A stretch of 56,090 nucleotides of DNA from Arthrobacter sp. efr-133-R2A-120 (GTDB lineage: Bacteria; Actinomycetota; Actinomycetes; Actinomycetales; Micrococcaceae). Location: positions 1-56,090 of the forward strand of contig NZ_JARVRF010000063.1 of assembly GCF_030209835.1 (NCBI RefSeq). The letters are read 5' to 3'. The position numbers and the translations under genes are program-made. A model generated the notes under the pieces. The model searched no databases, was not told the origin of the DNA, and saw only the letters and a program-made list of their open reading frames with translations. Shown here one piece after another: positions 33,041 to 42,291 of this stretch (the first letter of the stretch is position 1; each line of letters opens with the position of its first letter).

Positions 33041-34465
33041 ATGACATCTGCCGTGCCCACCACGACAATTCCACGGTTCCGCTCGGAACACGATCTCCTC
33101 GGTGACCGCGACGTCCCTGCTGATGCCTACTGGGGCGTGCACACGCTGCGTGCCATCGAGAACTTCCCCATCACCGGCCACCCCTTGGCCAGCAACGCCA
33201 ACCTCGTCAAAGGCCTCGCCGCAGTCAAGCTCGCCGCCGCCCGCACCAACCGCGAGCTCGGCCTCCTGGACGACGAACGGGCGGACGCGATCGAGCAGGC
33301 TTGCCAGGACATCTTGGACGGCAAGCTTCACGAGCAGTTCATGGTGGACGTCATCCAGGGCGGCGCCGGCACCAGCTCCAACATGAACGCCAACGAGGTC
33401 ATTGCCAACCGGGCCCTTGAAATCCTTGGCCACCCCAAGGGCGACTACGCCAGGCTGCACCCGAACGACCACGTCAACTTGAGCCAATCCACCAACGATG
33501 TCTACCCCACCGCCGTCAACCTGGCCACCATTTTCTCGGTCCAGGGCCTTCTGGAGGCTCTTCAGGAACTCCAGGTCGCCTTCGCGGAGAAGGGCCAGGA
33601 ATTCCGCGCGGTGGTCAAGATGGGCCGCACGCAGTTGCAGGACGCCGTCCCCATGACCCTCGGCCAGGAATTCGGTGGCTACGCAGTGACCGTGGGCGAG
33701 GACCGGGCGCGACTGGCCGAGTCCCAGCTGCTCATACACGAGATCAACCTCGGCGCCACCGCCATCGGGACCGGCCTGAACGCCCCCGTTGGATACGCCG
33801 CAGCAGCCTGCAGGCACTTGGCCGAGATCACCGGCTTGCCCCTCGTCACCTCGGTGGACCTCATCGAGGCCACCCAGGACGTAGGCGCGTTCGTCCACCT
33901 CTCCGGCGTGCTCAAGCGCGTCGCCGTCAAGCTTTCCAAGATTTGCAACGATCTCCGCTTGCTGTCCTCCGGACCGCGTGCGGGACTGGGCGAGATCAAC
34001 CTCCCGGCTGTGCAGTCGGGATCGTCCATCATGCCAGGCAAGATCAATCCGGTGATCCCGGAAGTGGTCAGCCAAGTGGCCTATGAAGTCATCGGCAACG
34101 ATGTCACAGTCACCATGGCAGCCGAAGCCGGACAGCTCCAGCTGAACGCCTTCGAACCGATTATCGTCCACAGCCTCCACAAGAGCATCTCCCACCTGGA
34201 AGCCGCGTGCCGCACACTCACGTCGCGCTGTATCCGGGGCATCACCGCGAATACCGAACACCTGCGCCTCACGGTAGAGCAGTCGATCGGACTCGTCACG
34301 GCACTCAATCCGCACATTGGCTACGCCTCCGCCACTGCCATTGCCCAAGAAGCGCTGGCAAGCGGCAAGGGCGTCGCCGAGCTCGTTCTCGAACACGGCT
34401 TGCTGACCTCGGAGCAGCTCGATGAGCTCCTCCGCCCCGAACGCCTGGCCAACCTCAGCAATTAA
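33041..34465 (+). CDS. aspA: Aspartate ammonia-lyase
   Basis: The 474-residue aspartase releases ammonia from aspartate to give fumarate. Superfamily signatures are visible: GGAGTSSNMNANEVIANRALEI, HPNDHVNLSQSTNDVYPTA and the mobile loop GSSIMPGKINPVIPEVV with the catalytic Ser. Length is standard (about 470). It follows the asparaginase by 56 bases, and together they turn asparagine into fumarate plus two ammonia. It has the N-terminal ERDLLGD-like motif SEHDLLGDRDVPADAYWGVHT expected of AspA rather than FumC. Confidence 0.96.
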   Translation: MTSAVPTTTIPRFRSEHDLLGDRDVPADAYWGVHTLRAIENFPITGHPLASNANLVKGLAAVKLAAARTNRELGLLDDERADAIEQACQDILDGKLHEQFMVDVIQGGAGTSSNMNANEVIANRALEILGHPKGDYARLHPNDHVNLSQSTNDVYPTAVNLATIFSVQGLLEALQELQVAFAEKGQEFRAVVKMGRTQLQDAVPMTLGQEFGGYAVTVGEDRARLAESQLLIHEINLGATAIGTGLNAPVGYAAAACRHLAEITGLPLVTSVDLIEATQDVGAFVHLSGVLKRVAVKLSKICNDLRLLSSGPRAGLGEINLPAVQSGSSIMPGKINPVIPEVVSQVAYEVIGNDVTVTMAAEAGQLQLNAFEPIIVHSLHKSISHLEAACRTLTSRCIRGITANTEHLRLTVEQSIGLVTALNPHIGYASATAIAQEALASGKGVAELVLEHGLLTSEQLDELLRPERLANLSN

Positions 34466-34588
34466 GCTGAGCCGCGCAGAGCGTCCGACGACGGCGGCAC
34501 CCACCAGCCGCCGTCGGGCCTGAGCGCGCGAAGAAACAGGCCGGACGGCAAGATCCGGACCCCCAACAGGACACCCCTAAGGATTCCC

Positions 34589-36106
34589 ATGACCAATGCA
34601 CCCATCACGGACCACACGGTCCCTCCGCAGGCGCACTCCACTGAAAAGCTCCTCCACGCCGAGGACAAGGGCTATCACAAGAGCCTGAAGCCGCGTCAGA
34701 TCCAGATGATCGCAATCGGCGGCGCCATCGGCACCGGCCTGTTCCTGGGTGCCGGCGGCCGCCTCAACGCTGCGGGCCCTTCCCTCGTCATCGCGTATGC
34801 GGTCTGCGGCTTCTTTGCCTTCCTGATCCTGCGCGCCCTCGGCGAACTCGTGCTGCACCGCCCGTCGTCGGGCTCCTTCGTCTCCTACGCCCGCGAGTTC
34901 TTCGGCGAGAAGGCTGCGTTTGTCTCCGGCTGGTTCTACTGGATCAACTGGGCAACCACCACCATCGTGGACACCACGGCCGCGGCCCTCTACATGAACT
35001 TCTTCGGCAAATACGTCCCTTGGATCGGCGTCGTCCCGCAATGGGCCTGGGCACTGATCGCGCTTCTGGTGGTGCTTGGCCTGAACCTGGTCTCGGTCAA
35101 GGTCTTCGGTGAAATGGAGTTCTACTTCGCGCTCATCAAGGTGGCCGCGCTGGTGGCCTTCCTGTTCGTCGGTACCTACTTCGTCGTCTTCGGCACGCCG
35201 GTACCGGGCCAGGAAGTCGGCTTCAGCCTCCTCTCGGACCACGGCGGAATCTTCCCCAACGGGATCCTGCCCATGATCATCCTCATGCAGGGTGTGCTGT
35301 TCGCCTATGCCTCGATTGAGCTCGTGGGTACCGCAGCGGGCGAAACGGAGAACCCCGAGAAGATCATGCCCAAGGCCATCAATTCCGTGGTCTTCCGCAT
35401 CGCCGTCTTCTACGTCGGTTCCGTCATCCTGTTGGCGCTGCTGCTGCCGTACACCTCCTATGTCAAGGGTGTCAGCCCGTTTGTGACCTTCTTCGGGCAC
35501 ATCGGCGTGCAGGGCGTAGACGTGATCATGAACCTTGTGGTCCTCACGGCTGCCCTGTCCTCCCTGAACGCCGGCCTGTACTCCACCGGCCGCATCCTGC
35601 GCTCCATGTCCGTGGCCGGATCCGCTCCAAAGTTCGCCCAGCGCATGAACAAAGCCGGCGTCCCCTACGGCGGCATCGCCATCACGGCCGGCGTCTCCCT
35701 GCTCGGTGTCCCGCTGAACTACCTCGTACCGTCCGACGCCTTCGAGATCGTCCTCAACGTCGCCTCCGTGGGCATCATCGTCACGTGGGCCACGATCGTC
35801 TTGTGCCAGATGCAGCTCAAGCGCTGGGCGGACAAAGGCTGGCTGAAACGTCCATCCTTCCGGATGTTCGGCGCCCCGTACACCGGCTACCTCTCGTTGC
35901 TGTTCCTCGCGGGTGTGCTGGTAATGGTGTTCATCGACTCTCCACTCACCATGCTGGTCACGGCCATCGCCTGTGCGCTCATCGTGGTTGGTTGGTACAT
36001 GTGCCGCAAGCAAATCCACGAGATCGCTGCGGCCCGGGACGGTTACACCGGCAGCTCCCCCGTGATCGCCAACCTGCCGGTTGCCGGAGCCGAGGACAAG
36101 ATCTAG
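34589..36106 (+). CDS. Amino acid permease (asparagine-type)
   Basis: The 505-residue APC transporter has twelve predicted helices and the family start YHKSLKPRQIQMIAIGGAIGTGLFLGAGGRLNAAGPSL, followed by IELVGTAAGETENPEKIMPKAINSV. Homologues import asparagine, GABA or proline; the operon with asparaginase and aspartase makes asparagine (AnsP-like) the best guess. The gap before it (34466-34588) holds an inverted CGACGGCGG/CCGCCGTCG motif that may attenuate between aspA and this gene. A 66-bp palindromic repeat follows its stop. Confidence 0.92.
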   Translation: MTNAPITDHTVPPQAHSTEKLLHAEDKGYHKSLKPRQIQMIAIGGAIGTGLFLGAGGRLNAAGPSLVIAYAVCGFFAFLILRALGELVLHRPSSGSFVSYAREFFGEKAAFVSGWFYWINWATTTIVDTTAAALYMNFFGKYVPWIGVVPQWAWALIALLVVLGLNLVSVKVFGEMEFYFALIKVAALVAFLFVGTYFVVFGTPVPGQEVGFSLLSDHGGIFPNGILPMIILMQGVLFAYASIELVGTAAGETENPEKIMPKAINSVVFRIAVFYVGSVILLALLLPYTSYVKGVSPFVTFFGHIGVQGVDVIMNLVVLTAALSSLNAGLYSTGRILRSMSVAGSAPKFAQRMNKAGVPYGGIAITAGVSLLGVPLNYLVPSDAFEIVLNVASVGIIVTWATIVLCQMQLKRWADKGWLKRPSFRMFGAPYTGYLSLLFLAGVLVMVFIDSPLTMLVTAIACALIVVGWYMCRKQIHEIAAARDGYTGSSPVIANLPVAGAEDKI

Positions 36107-36120
36107 GCCCTGCAGTACTG

Positions 36121-36186
36121 CCCAACTGACTCGCATTTGTTGTCGTTATGAGGCCTCTAAACGACAACAAATGCGAGTCAGTTGGG
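36121..36186. repeat. 66-bp palindromic intergenic repeat (copy 2)
   Basis: Perfect 27-bp arms (36121-36147 and 36160-36186) surround a 12-nt loop containing GAGGCCTC. Arms begin CCCAACTGACTCGCATTTG. It has the same size, loop length and end sequences as 24954-25019. It sits 14 bases after the permease stop and could act as a terminator, but its repeat nature suggests a small mobile or REP-like unit. Confidence 0.95.
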
Positions 36187-36223
36187 TGCCAGACATCGGA
36201 TCATTCGCCGTTAGGATGTAGCC

Positions 36224-36895
36224 ATGGCTGTCACAGATGAAGCGATCGGCAAGATCAAGGACATGCTGATCCGCGGCGAACTCAAGGCCGGGGACCGCCT
36301 CCCGCCGGAGAAGGAACTGAGTGAACGGCTCGGCCTCTCGCGAAGCTCCTTGCGCGAGGCCGTCAAAGCCCTCGAGCTCATCCGTGTCCTGGACGTCCGG
36401 CGTGGGGACGGCACCTACGTCACGAGCCTTGACGCCAAGTTGCTCAACGAAGCCGTGGCGTTCGTCGTTGATCTGCATCAGGACCGTTCCATCCTGGAAC
36501 TCTTTGAGGTCCGACGGATCCTTGAGCCCGCCACCGCATTCATCGCCACAGGCAAGATCACTCCCACGGCACTCACGGAGCTGCGCGCCACGATGGACGG
36601 GATCGACGAGAACACCGACGTCGAGGAACTCGTTGCCCACGACCTCGAATTCCACGGGATCATCACCCAGGCCGCCGGCAACGACTACCTCGCCGGCCTG
36701 CTCGAAGCCCTCTCCAGCAGCACCGTCCGGGCACGCATTTGGCGCGGGTTGACCCAGGAAAAGGCCGTGGCGCATACCCTCGCCGAGCACAAGGCCATCG
36801 CGGACGCCTTGGAACGCGGCGACGCCGAGCTGGTCCGGGCGCTCGTCACGGTCCACATCAGCGGCGTCGAAAGCTGGTTGCGCCAGGCGCTCTAG
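36224..36895 (+). CDS. FadR-type GntR regulator of the fucose locus
   Basis: The 223-residue regulator has a winged HTH at about residues 8-72 (LPPEKELSERLGLSRSSLREAVKALELIRVLDVRRGDGTYV) and an FCD domain with metal-binding histidines (HDLEFHGIITQAAGN, AEHKAIADALERGD, VHISGVE). It converges on the fuconolactonase gene (4-base overlap of stops), so it is probably the local regulator of fucose use. A sequence ACATCGGATCA at 36193-36203, 21 bases upstream, resembles the candidate operator ACATCCGATGT at 44959 in front of the fuconate genes and may allow self-control. Confidence 0.88.
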   Translation: MAVTDEAIGKIKDMLIRGELKAGDRLPPEKELSERLGLSRSSLREAVKALELIRVLDVRRGDGTYVTSLDAKLLNEAVAFVVDLHQDRSILELFEVRRILEPATAFIATGKITPTALTELRATMDGIDENTDVEELVAHDLEFHGIITQAAGNDYLAGLLEALSSSTVRARIWRGLTQEKAVAHTLAEHKAIADALERGDAELVRALVTVHISGVESWLRQAL

Positions 36896-37743
36896 CTGGC
36901 GTCCATGCTTCGTTTCTGAAGCCCATACGTCCGCACGGCGGTCCCTTCAAGGAACTCCCTGCGCTCGGCCAAAGTGAGCTCCGCGGCCAGTTCGAGCAGC
37001 CCCTCGAGAGTGCGTCCGTATGGCGCACCCAAGGTACTGACAGGCCAATCGCCACCGAACATGAGCCGTCCAGGACCGAAAGCCTCCAGGGCCTCGTCCC
37101 AGAGTGGGCGCAAGGCCTCGGCCGTATAGGGGACGCCCGGCAAGTGCAGGCCTGACACCTTGGCCACAGTGTTGGGCAGCTCGGCCAAGGCCCGGAATTC
37201 CGTTCGCCACAAGTCCATCGCCGCAGCGTCGGCCAACGGCGGCTTCCCGAGATGGTCCAGGACAACCGTCAGCTCCGGCAGTTCCCTCGCAAGCCGGACC
37301 GCACCCCCGAGGTGCCTCGGAAAGGCGTCCGGGACGTCGAACGCCAATCCGTGGCCAGCGAGCATACGCAAGGAATCGCGGACCACGGGCAATTCGAGGA
37401 AGTCGTCCCGCGGATCGTCGTGGACCAAGTGCCGGACACCCCGGAACGCAGGATTCCGGAGGAACCGTTCCAGTTCTTTCTCCGCCTCGGCCGGCTTTTC
37501 GAGGGGAATCCAGCCCACGACGCCGAGTACCCAGGAGTTGCGGTCGGCGACGGCGAGCATGAACTCAGTGTCCGCAACGGTGTCGTCAGCCTGGACGAGC
37601 ACCGCTCCCCTGACTCCGGCCGCGTCCAAGGTTTCCTGGGCCTCAGCCTCGCGGTAACTGCGGAAGAGTCCGCCATGCTGCGGGCCAAGCCACGAATAAG
37701 CCCCCGGCCCGAGCTCCCACAGATGCAGGTGGGAATCAATCAC
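36892..37743 (-). CDS. L-fuconolactonase (amidohydrolase family 2)
   Basis: The 283-residue metal hydrolase of the COG3618 type opens L-fucono-lactone to L-fuconate. It starts with IDSHLHLW (the HxH metal site), contains VRGAVLVQADDTVADTEFML, LDHLGKPP (His ligand) and MFGGDWPVS (Asp). The GTG at 37743 overlaps the stop of the aldo/keto reductase (GTGA), which decides the start. The operon context of a fucose dehydrogenase, mutarotase and fucosidase supports the substrate. Confidence 0.85.
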   Translation of the reverse strand: MIDSHLHLWELGPGAYSWLGPQHGGLFRSYREAEAQETLDAAGVRGAVLVQADDTVADTEFMLAVADRNSWVLGVVGWIPLEKPAEAEKELERFLRNPAFRGVRHLVHDDPRDDFLELPVVRDSLRMLAGHGLAFDVPDAFPRHLGGAVRLARELPELTVVLDHLGKPPLADAAAMDLWRTEFRALAELPNTVAKVSGLHLPGVPYTAEALRPLWDEALEAFGPGRLMFGGDWPVSTLGAPYGRTLEGLLELAAELTLAERREFLEGTAVRTYGLQKRSMDAS

Positions 37744-38693
37744 CCCGACACACCTGCCAAAGCCGCCCACAGCTCTTCGGGCACGTCCTCACGCATCCTC
37801 GCAGCATTGGTGGACACTTGCTCCGGGGTGCTCGCCCCCACCGTCACGTTCACGACGGCGGGATGCCGCAGGCTGAACTGGAGTGCCGCCGTCGGGAGCT
37901 CCACCCCGAAGTCCCGGCACACGCCGGCGAGCGCCCGGGCACGCTCCACCAGCGCCCGCGGGGCACGCGCATAGTTGTAATGCGCGTCCTCGGGTACTTC
38001 GGGTCGCGCCAGCAGGCCGGAGTTGAACACGCCCACGTTCACGACGCCGGTACCGCGCGCCACACAGCGGTCCAGGAAGGGAACGCCGGGCTGCTCGAGC
38101 AAGGTGTAACGGCCGGCGAGCATCACCAGATCCAGATCCGCCGCTTCGACGCATTCGAGGGCGGCTTCCGCCGAGTTGGTCCCGACGCCGATCGCCTTCA
38201 CCACGCCGTCCGCACGCAGCTTTTCCAAGGCCGGCAGCGCTTCGCCGATTCCCCTGGCAAGATCGTGGACATCAGGATCGTGCAGGTAGGCGATGTCCAC
38301 GTGGTCCAGGCCGAGACGTTCAAGCGATTCCTCGATGCTCCGCCGGATCCCTGCTTCTGAGAAGTCCCATTGGCGTTTGCTCGTCGCCGGGACGTCGAAG
38401 CCTTCGTCGTCTTTCGCGTTGGTCCCGGCAGTGTTGGGCACCAAGAGCCGGCCTACTTTGGTAGACACGGTGAATTCACCGCGCGGCTTGTCTCCAAGCA
38501 CGGCACCGAGCCTTCGCTCGGACAGCCCCAAGCCGTAGTGCGGGGCGGTGTCGAAGTAGCGGACCCCGGAGTCCCAGGCGGCCGTTACGGTGGCGGCGGC
38601 CCGGGAGTCCGGCATGGCACGGTACAGGTTGCCGATGCCAGCGGCGCCGAAGCCGAGCTTGCCCAGTTGCTCGGTCCACGTTGTCCCGCTCAT
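37740..38693 (-). CDS. L-fucose dehydrogenase-like aldo/keto reductase
   Basis: The 317-residue AKR has RYFDTAPHYGLGLSERRLG (Asp, Tyr), VSTKVG (Lys) and AYLHDPDVHDL (His), as in D-threo-aldose/L-fucose 1-dehydrogenases. It would oxidise L-fucose to L-fucono-lactone with NAD(P). The start at 38693 (MSGTTW) overlaps the mutarotase stop as ATGA. It is flanked by the lactonase and mutarotase genes in a tightly coupled operon. Confidence 0.87.
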   Translation of the reverse strand: MSGTTWTEQLGKLGFGAAGIGNLYRAMPDSRAAATVTAAWDSGVRYFDTAPHYGLGLSERRLGAVLGDKPRGEFTVSTKVGRLLVPNTAGTNAKDDEGFDVPATSKRQWDFSEAGIRRSIEESLERLGLDHVDIAYLHDPDVHDLARGIGEALPALEKLRADGVVKAIGVGTNSAEAALECVEAADLDLVMLAGRYTLLEQPGVPFLDRCVARGTGVVNVGVFNSGLLARPEVPEDAHYNYARAPRALVERARALAGVCRDFGVELPTAALQFSLRHPAVVNVTVGASTPEQVSTNAARMREDVPEELWAALAGVSG

Positions 38694-39004
38694 TCCAGCT
38701 CCCATACCAACTCGATACCCGAGTCGTTGCCCGAATAGTCATCCTGGACTTCGAGCAGCTCCGCCATGCGGGCTTGCCACGGAACATTGGCGGGGTGGTC
38801 CGCGAGCGCCCGGCGCATGGCCCGGTAGTCCGCCACCTCAACAAGATGGAAGAGATCCTGGCCGCTGCGCCAAATCCTCCAATTGCCCACGCCGGCCTCT
38901 TTCAGGGCAGCGACGAGTTCGGCAGGGATCCCCGCATGGGCATCCGCATAGTCCTGCTCGGCACCCGGTTTGAGCCGGGTGTGAAGAGCGATGGTTTCCG
39001 GCAC
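38690..39004 (-). CDS. L-fucose/L-rhamnose mutarotase family protein
   Basis: The 104-residue protein of the RhaM/FucU-like dimeric alpha-beta family has MPETIALHTRLKPGAEQDYADAHAGIPAELVAALKEAGVGNWRIWRSGQDLFHLVEVADY and NVPWQARMAELLEV. It converts alpha and beta sugar anomers so that the dehydrogenase gets its substrate. It starts one base after the fucosidase stop and overlaps the AKR gene. RhaM fold; fucose preference from context only. Confidence 0.88.
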   Translation of the reverse strand: MPETIALHTRLKPGAEQDYADAHAGIPAELVAALKEAGVGNWRIWRSGQDLFHLVEVADYRAMRRALADHPANVPWQARMAELLEVQDDYSGNDSGIELVWELE

Positions 39005-39005
39005 G

Positions 39006-40289
39006 CTATACCCCGGGCTTCAGGAAGAGTTCGACGACGGGCACCGCCACGTCCGGTCGCTGGACAGGCAGCTTCAGTGTCAGGGTACCTGCTGGCTGTC
39101 CTCCAGGGGTGGTGTTGATTGCTTCCCGGTCCGGGGCGATCTCCAGCATGGCGACTTCGGAAGCGTCGTTGAGCAGTTGGGCGTATTCCACCTTGCCGGC
39201 GAGTTCGGGGAGGTGGACGTATTCGAACGGCCACGCGAACAAGTGGACGTAGAGGCGGTCACCGCGGCGCGTATACCGGGTGTCGGCTGGCGGGGTCCAG
39301 GCCGCAGGGCCGGCCCCGTAGATGGCCCGGGCGTGCAGTTTCATCCAGTCGCCGATGCCGCGGAGGGACTCCACGGCCCGGGGATCGAAATTTCCGCGGC
39401 CAGTGGGGCCGACGTTGAGGAGCAGGTTTCCGTCCTTGGACACTCCATCCACAAGCATGCGCACCAGCAGGTCCACGGACTTGTAGTCCAGGTTGTCCCG
39501 GTCATAGCCCCAGCTGCCGTTCAGGGTCTGGCACGCCTCCCAAGGCACCTCGACGCCGTCCACCACCATAGGCCCGGAAGGCTGGTACTGCTCGGGCGTG
39601 GCGAAGTCGCCGGGAATGTCCAGGCGATCGTTGACGATGATGCCCGGCTGAAGTTCCCGGACCATCTTCAGGAGTTCCACTGAACCCCACGCCTCGCGGC
39701 CTTTGCCGCCCCAAATGTCCTTGTGGTCCTCGCTGGTGTAGGAGAAGTCGAAGAAGAGGTAGTCGATCTGGCCGTAGTTGCTCAGCAGTTCTCGCACCTG
39801 GCCATGGAGGTATTCGCGGTAGCGGGCCATATCGCGGCCCTCGTTGAGCTTTTCGGCCTCGGGATTGTCGCGTTCGGGGTGGAACCCGTCGATGGTGAAA
39901 TCCGGGTGGTGCCAGTCAATAAGTGAATGGTAGAAACCCACCTTCAGGCCGAATTCCCGCAATGCCTCAACGTACTGGGCCACCAGGTCCTGGCCGGACG
40001 GAGTCTTGGTGGATTTGTAGTCAGTAAGGGCGGAATCCCACAGGCAGAAGCCCTCGTGGTGCTTGGTGGTCAGCACGACGTACTTCATGCCGGCGTCCTT
40101 CGCAGCACGGGCCCATTCCCGCGGATCATAGAGATCCGGGTTGAAGTGCTGGAAGTACTTTTCATATTCCTCGGCAGGAATGCGTTCGCGGTTCATGACC
40201 CACTCGTGCCGGGCCGGCAGGGCGTACAAGCCCCAGTGGACGAACATGCCGAACCGGGACTCCGTAAACCAAGGTGCTTGGGCGATCAT
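39006..40289 (-). CDS. Alpha-L-fucosidase (GH29), cytoplasmic
   Basis: The 427-residue glycosidase has the GH29 N-terminus WFTESRFGMFVHWGLYA, YVVLTTKHHEGFCLWDS, DYLFFDFSYTSED (nucleophile Asp in FFDF), and SKDGNLLLNVGPTGRGNFDP. No signal peptide, so it should act on fucosylated oligosaccharides after import by the adjacent ABC transporter. The C-terminal beta domain is present (to residue 427). It leads the operon fucosidase-mutarotase-dehydrogenase-lactonase. Confidence 0.95.
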   Translation of the reverse strand: MIAQAPWFTESRFGMFVHWGLYALPARHEWVMNRERIPAEEYEKYFQHFNPDLYDPREWARAAKDAGMKYVVLTTKHHEGFCLWDSALTDYKSTKTPSGQDLVAQYVEALREFGLKVGFYHSLIDWHHPDFTIDGFHPERDNPEAEKLNEGRDMARYREYLHGQVRELLSNYGQIDYLFFDFSYTSEDHKDIWGGKGREAWGSVELLKMVRELQPGIIVNDRLDIPGDFATPEQYQPSGPMVVDGVEVPWEACQTLNGSWGYDRDNLDYKSVDLLVRMLVDGVSKDGNLLLNVGPTGRGNFDPRAVESLRGIGDWMKLHARAIYGAGPAAWTPPADTRYTRRGDRLYVHLFAWPFEYVHLPELAGKVEYAQLLNDASEVAMLEIAPDREAINTTPGGQPAGTLTLKLPVQRPDVAVPVVELFLKPGV

Positions 40290-40366
40290 TGGTAGTTACT
40301 CCTTCAAAGTAGTTCTGCCGTAAATGGGGTCTTGGGGTCGTTGAGCGTTGCGTGGTCTAAGTGGGG

Positions 40367-41266
40367 TCAGCGGCCGCCAAAGCCGCTCGTGACGATGCCT
40401 TTGACGAGGTGTTTCTGCAGGAGGATCAGCAGCAGAAGGGTGGGAGCCATTGAGATCACGGAGGCGGCCATGACCAGGTGCCACTGATTGCCCTGTTGGC
40501 CGAAGAACATCTGGAGCCCCAGCGGGATGGTGCCGAGGTTGTTGACGTCGTTGATCACTACCAATGGCCAGAGGAACGAGTTCCAGTAGCTGATGAAGCT
40601 GAAGACCGCCAGGACGGCCATGGTGGGCCTAGCCAGTGGAAGCATGACCAACAGGAAGGTCCTCAGGGTTCCTGCGCCGTCCACCCTGGCCGCGTCGTCG
40701 AGTTCTTGGGGTACGCCAAGGAAGAACTGCCGGAGCAGGAAGGCACCGAATGCCGTGAACGCCCAGGGCACAATGAGCGCCTGGAAGGTGTTCACCCAGC
40801 CCACCTTCTGCATCATGACGAACATCGGGACAATCAGGACTTCTTGGGGGATCATCAGCGTTGCGAGGAACACCATGAAAACCAGGTTCCGTCCCCGCCA
40901 GCGCTGCCGGGAGAAGGCGTAGCCGGAGAAAGCGGAAACCACCAGGGTGAGTGCCGTTCCAGCGGCCGAAACCAAGAGTCCGTTGCCCATGAAGCGCAGG
41001 AACGGCATGTAGTTCAGGGCCTCCTGGTAGTTCTGCCACCGGAATTCCGAGCCGAACAACTTCGGCGGGACGCTGAAGATCTCAGCAGGGGGTTTGAACG
41101 ATGTCGCAAACATGTAGATGAGCGGCGACAGGAAGAGCAGCGCGATAAGGCAAAGGATCACGTATCCGATGGCGGGCCGGATCCACGTGGTCCATCGTCT
41201 TCCGGGCGCTCCGGAGCCACGGGGACGGGCTGTGAGAGGGCGTATCCGGCTGGTTGTCTCAAGCAT
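40367..41266 (-). CDS. Sugar ABC permease (MalG/UgpE type)
   Basis: The 299-residue carbohydrate permease (CUT1 family) has six helices and the EAA-type motif QELDDAARVDGAGTLRTFLLVMLPLARPTMAVL in the cytosolic loop. It pairs with the product of 41259-42218 (8-base overlap). The transported sugar is probably a fucosylated oligosaccharide or fucoside, judged from the fucosidase downstream. The 77-base gap to the fucosidase may carry a ribosome site for a continuous transcript. Confidence 0.93.
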   Translation of the reverse strand: MLETTSRIRPLTARPRGSGAPGRRWTTWIRPAIGYVILCLIALLFLSPLIYMFATSFKPPAEIFSVPPKLFGSEFRWQNYQEALNYMPFLRFMGNGLLVSAAGTALTLVVSAFSGYAFSRQRWRGRNLVFMVFLATLMIPQEVLIVPMFVMMQKVGWVNTFQALIVPWAFTAFGAFLLRQFFLGVPQELDDAARVDGAGTLRTFLLVMLPLARPTMAVLAVFSFISYWNSFLWPLVVINDVNNLGTIPLGLQMFFGQQGNQWHLVMAASVISMAPTLLLLILLQKHLVKGIVTSGFGGR

Positions 41267-42218
41267 CGTAGTGGACCCACTTCTTTTGTCCGAGGAACTG
41301 GACTGCCGTCACGCCGAGGATGATGACGAACAGGATCCAAGCAGCCGCGGATGCCAGGCCGAGCTGGTGGAACTGGAAACCCTGGTTGTAGATATAGAGG
41401 ACGATCGTCGAGGTGGCCGAACCCGGCCCTCCCTTGGTGAGGATGAACGGCTGGGCGAAGACCTGGAACGAGGTAATGAGGGTCATCATCGTGCCAAAGA
41501 AGATGGACGGCGAAATGAGCTTGAGCTTGATGCGCCAGAAGATGGTCCAGGCGTTGGCGCCATCGATTGCGGCCGCTTCGGTGAGGTTCTCAGGAACTGC
41601 GTCCAAGGCGGCGGAGAACACCAGCATGTTGTAGCCGAACCCCTGCCACACGCTCATGACGACAATGGCCATCATTGCCCAGTGTTCGTCTCCGAGGAAG
41701 TTCGGCGCTGAAATTCCCGTGGCGCTTTGCAGGGTGCCGTCGATGAATCCACCGGGTTGGTACAGCATCCTCCAGACGACGACGTTGGCCACCACCGGGG
41801 TGATCGAAGGAATGAAGAAGATGACCCGGAAGATGTGGCGCCCCTTGATGCGCGGAGTCAACCACGCGGCAAGGCCGAGGGAAACAACCAGGTTCAGGGG
41901 CACATAGAGGACCACGAAGAGCACGGTGTTCCCGACAACCTGCCCGAAGATCGGATCGCTGAACAGCTTCTCGTAGTTGCCCAGGCCGAGGAAACTCGGG
42001 GTTCCCAGGAGCGGCCAGCGGAAGAAGCTGATGACGAGGGAAACAACGATCGGCAGCAGCGTGAAGATCGCGAGACCGAGGCCATGCGGCAGGGCAAAGG
42101 CCGGTCCCCACATTGTCCTCCGGCCGAGCTGTGCATCCGTCTCGGCCTTCGCCTTCCCACTGGCGGTGGCAGCCGTTACTTCAGGAAGCGGCGCCTTTGC
42201 GGGCTTGAGTAGTGTCAT
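41259..42218 (-). CDS. Sugar ABC permease (MalF/UgpA type)
   Basis: The 319-residue CUT1 permease has a polar N-tail of about 35 residues, six helices and the EAA motif ENLTEAAAIDGANAWTIFWRIKLKLISPS. It lies between the binding-protein gene and the second permease. No ATPase gene is in the cluster, so it probably uses a shared MsiK/MalK-like ATPase coded elsewhere, as is common for actinobacterial CUT1 systems. Confidence 0.93.
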   Translation of the reverse strand: MTLLKPAKAPLPEVTAATASGKAKAETDAQLGRRTMWGPAFALPHGLGLAIFTLLPIVVSLVISFFRWPLLGTPSFLGLGNYEKLFSDPIFGQVVGNTVLFVVLYVPLNLVVSLGLAAWLTPRIKGRHIFRVIFFIPSITPVVANVVVWRMLYQPGGFIDGTLQSATGISAPNFLGDEHWAMMAIVVMSVWQGFGYNMLVFSAALDAVPENLTEAAAIDGANAWTIFWRIKLKLISPSIFFGTMMTLITSFQVFAQPFILTKGGPGSATSTIVLYIYNQGFQFHQLGLASAAAWILFVIILGVTAVQFLGQKKWVHYDA

Positions 42219-42291
42219 TTCTCATTCCTTTGCGAAGAGTGCGTGCCTGCCCGGCTGTTGCTCGGGCACTGCCAGGCAGGCATCACACTGA

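Noticed and set aside
33029..36136. Long minus-strand frames opposite aspA and the amino acid permease
   Set aside because: The plus strand holds unmistakable aspartase and APC permease sequences. The minus frames are compositional artefacts rich in Asp, Gly, Val and His.
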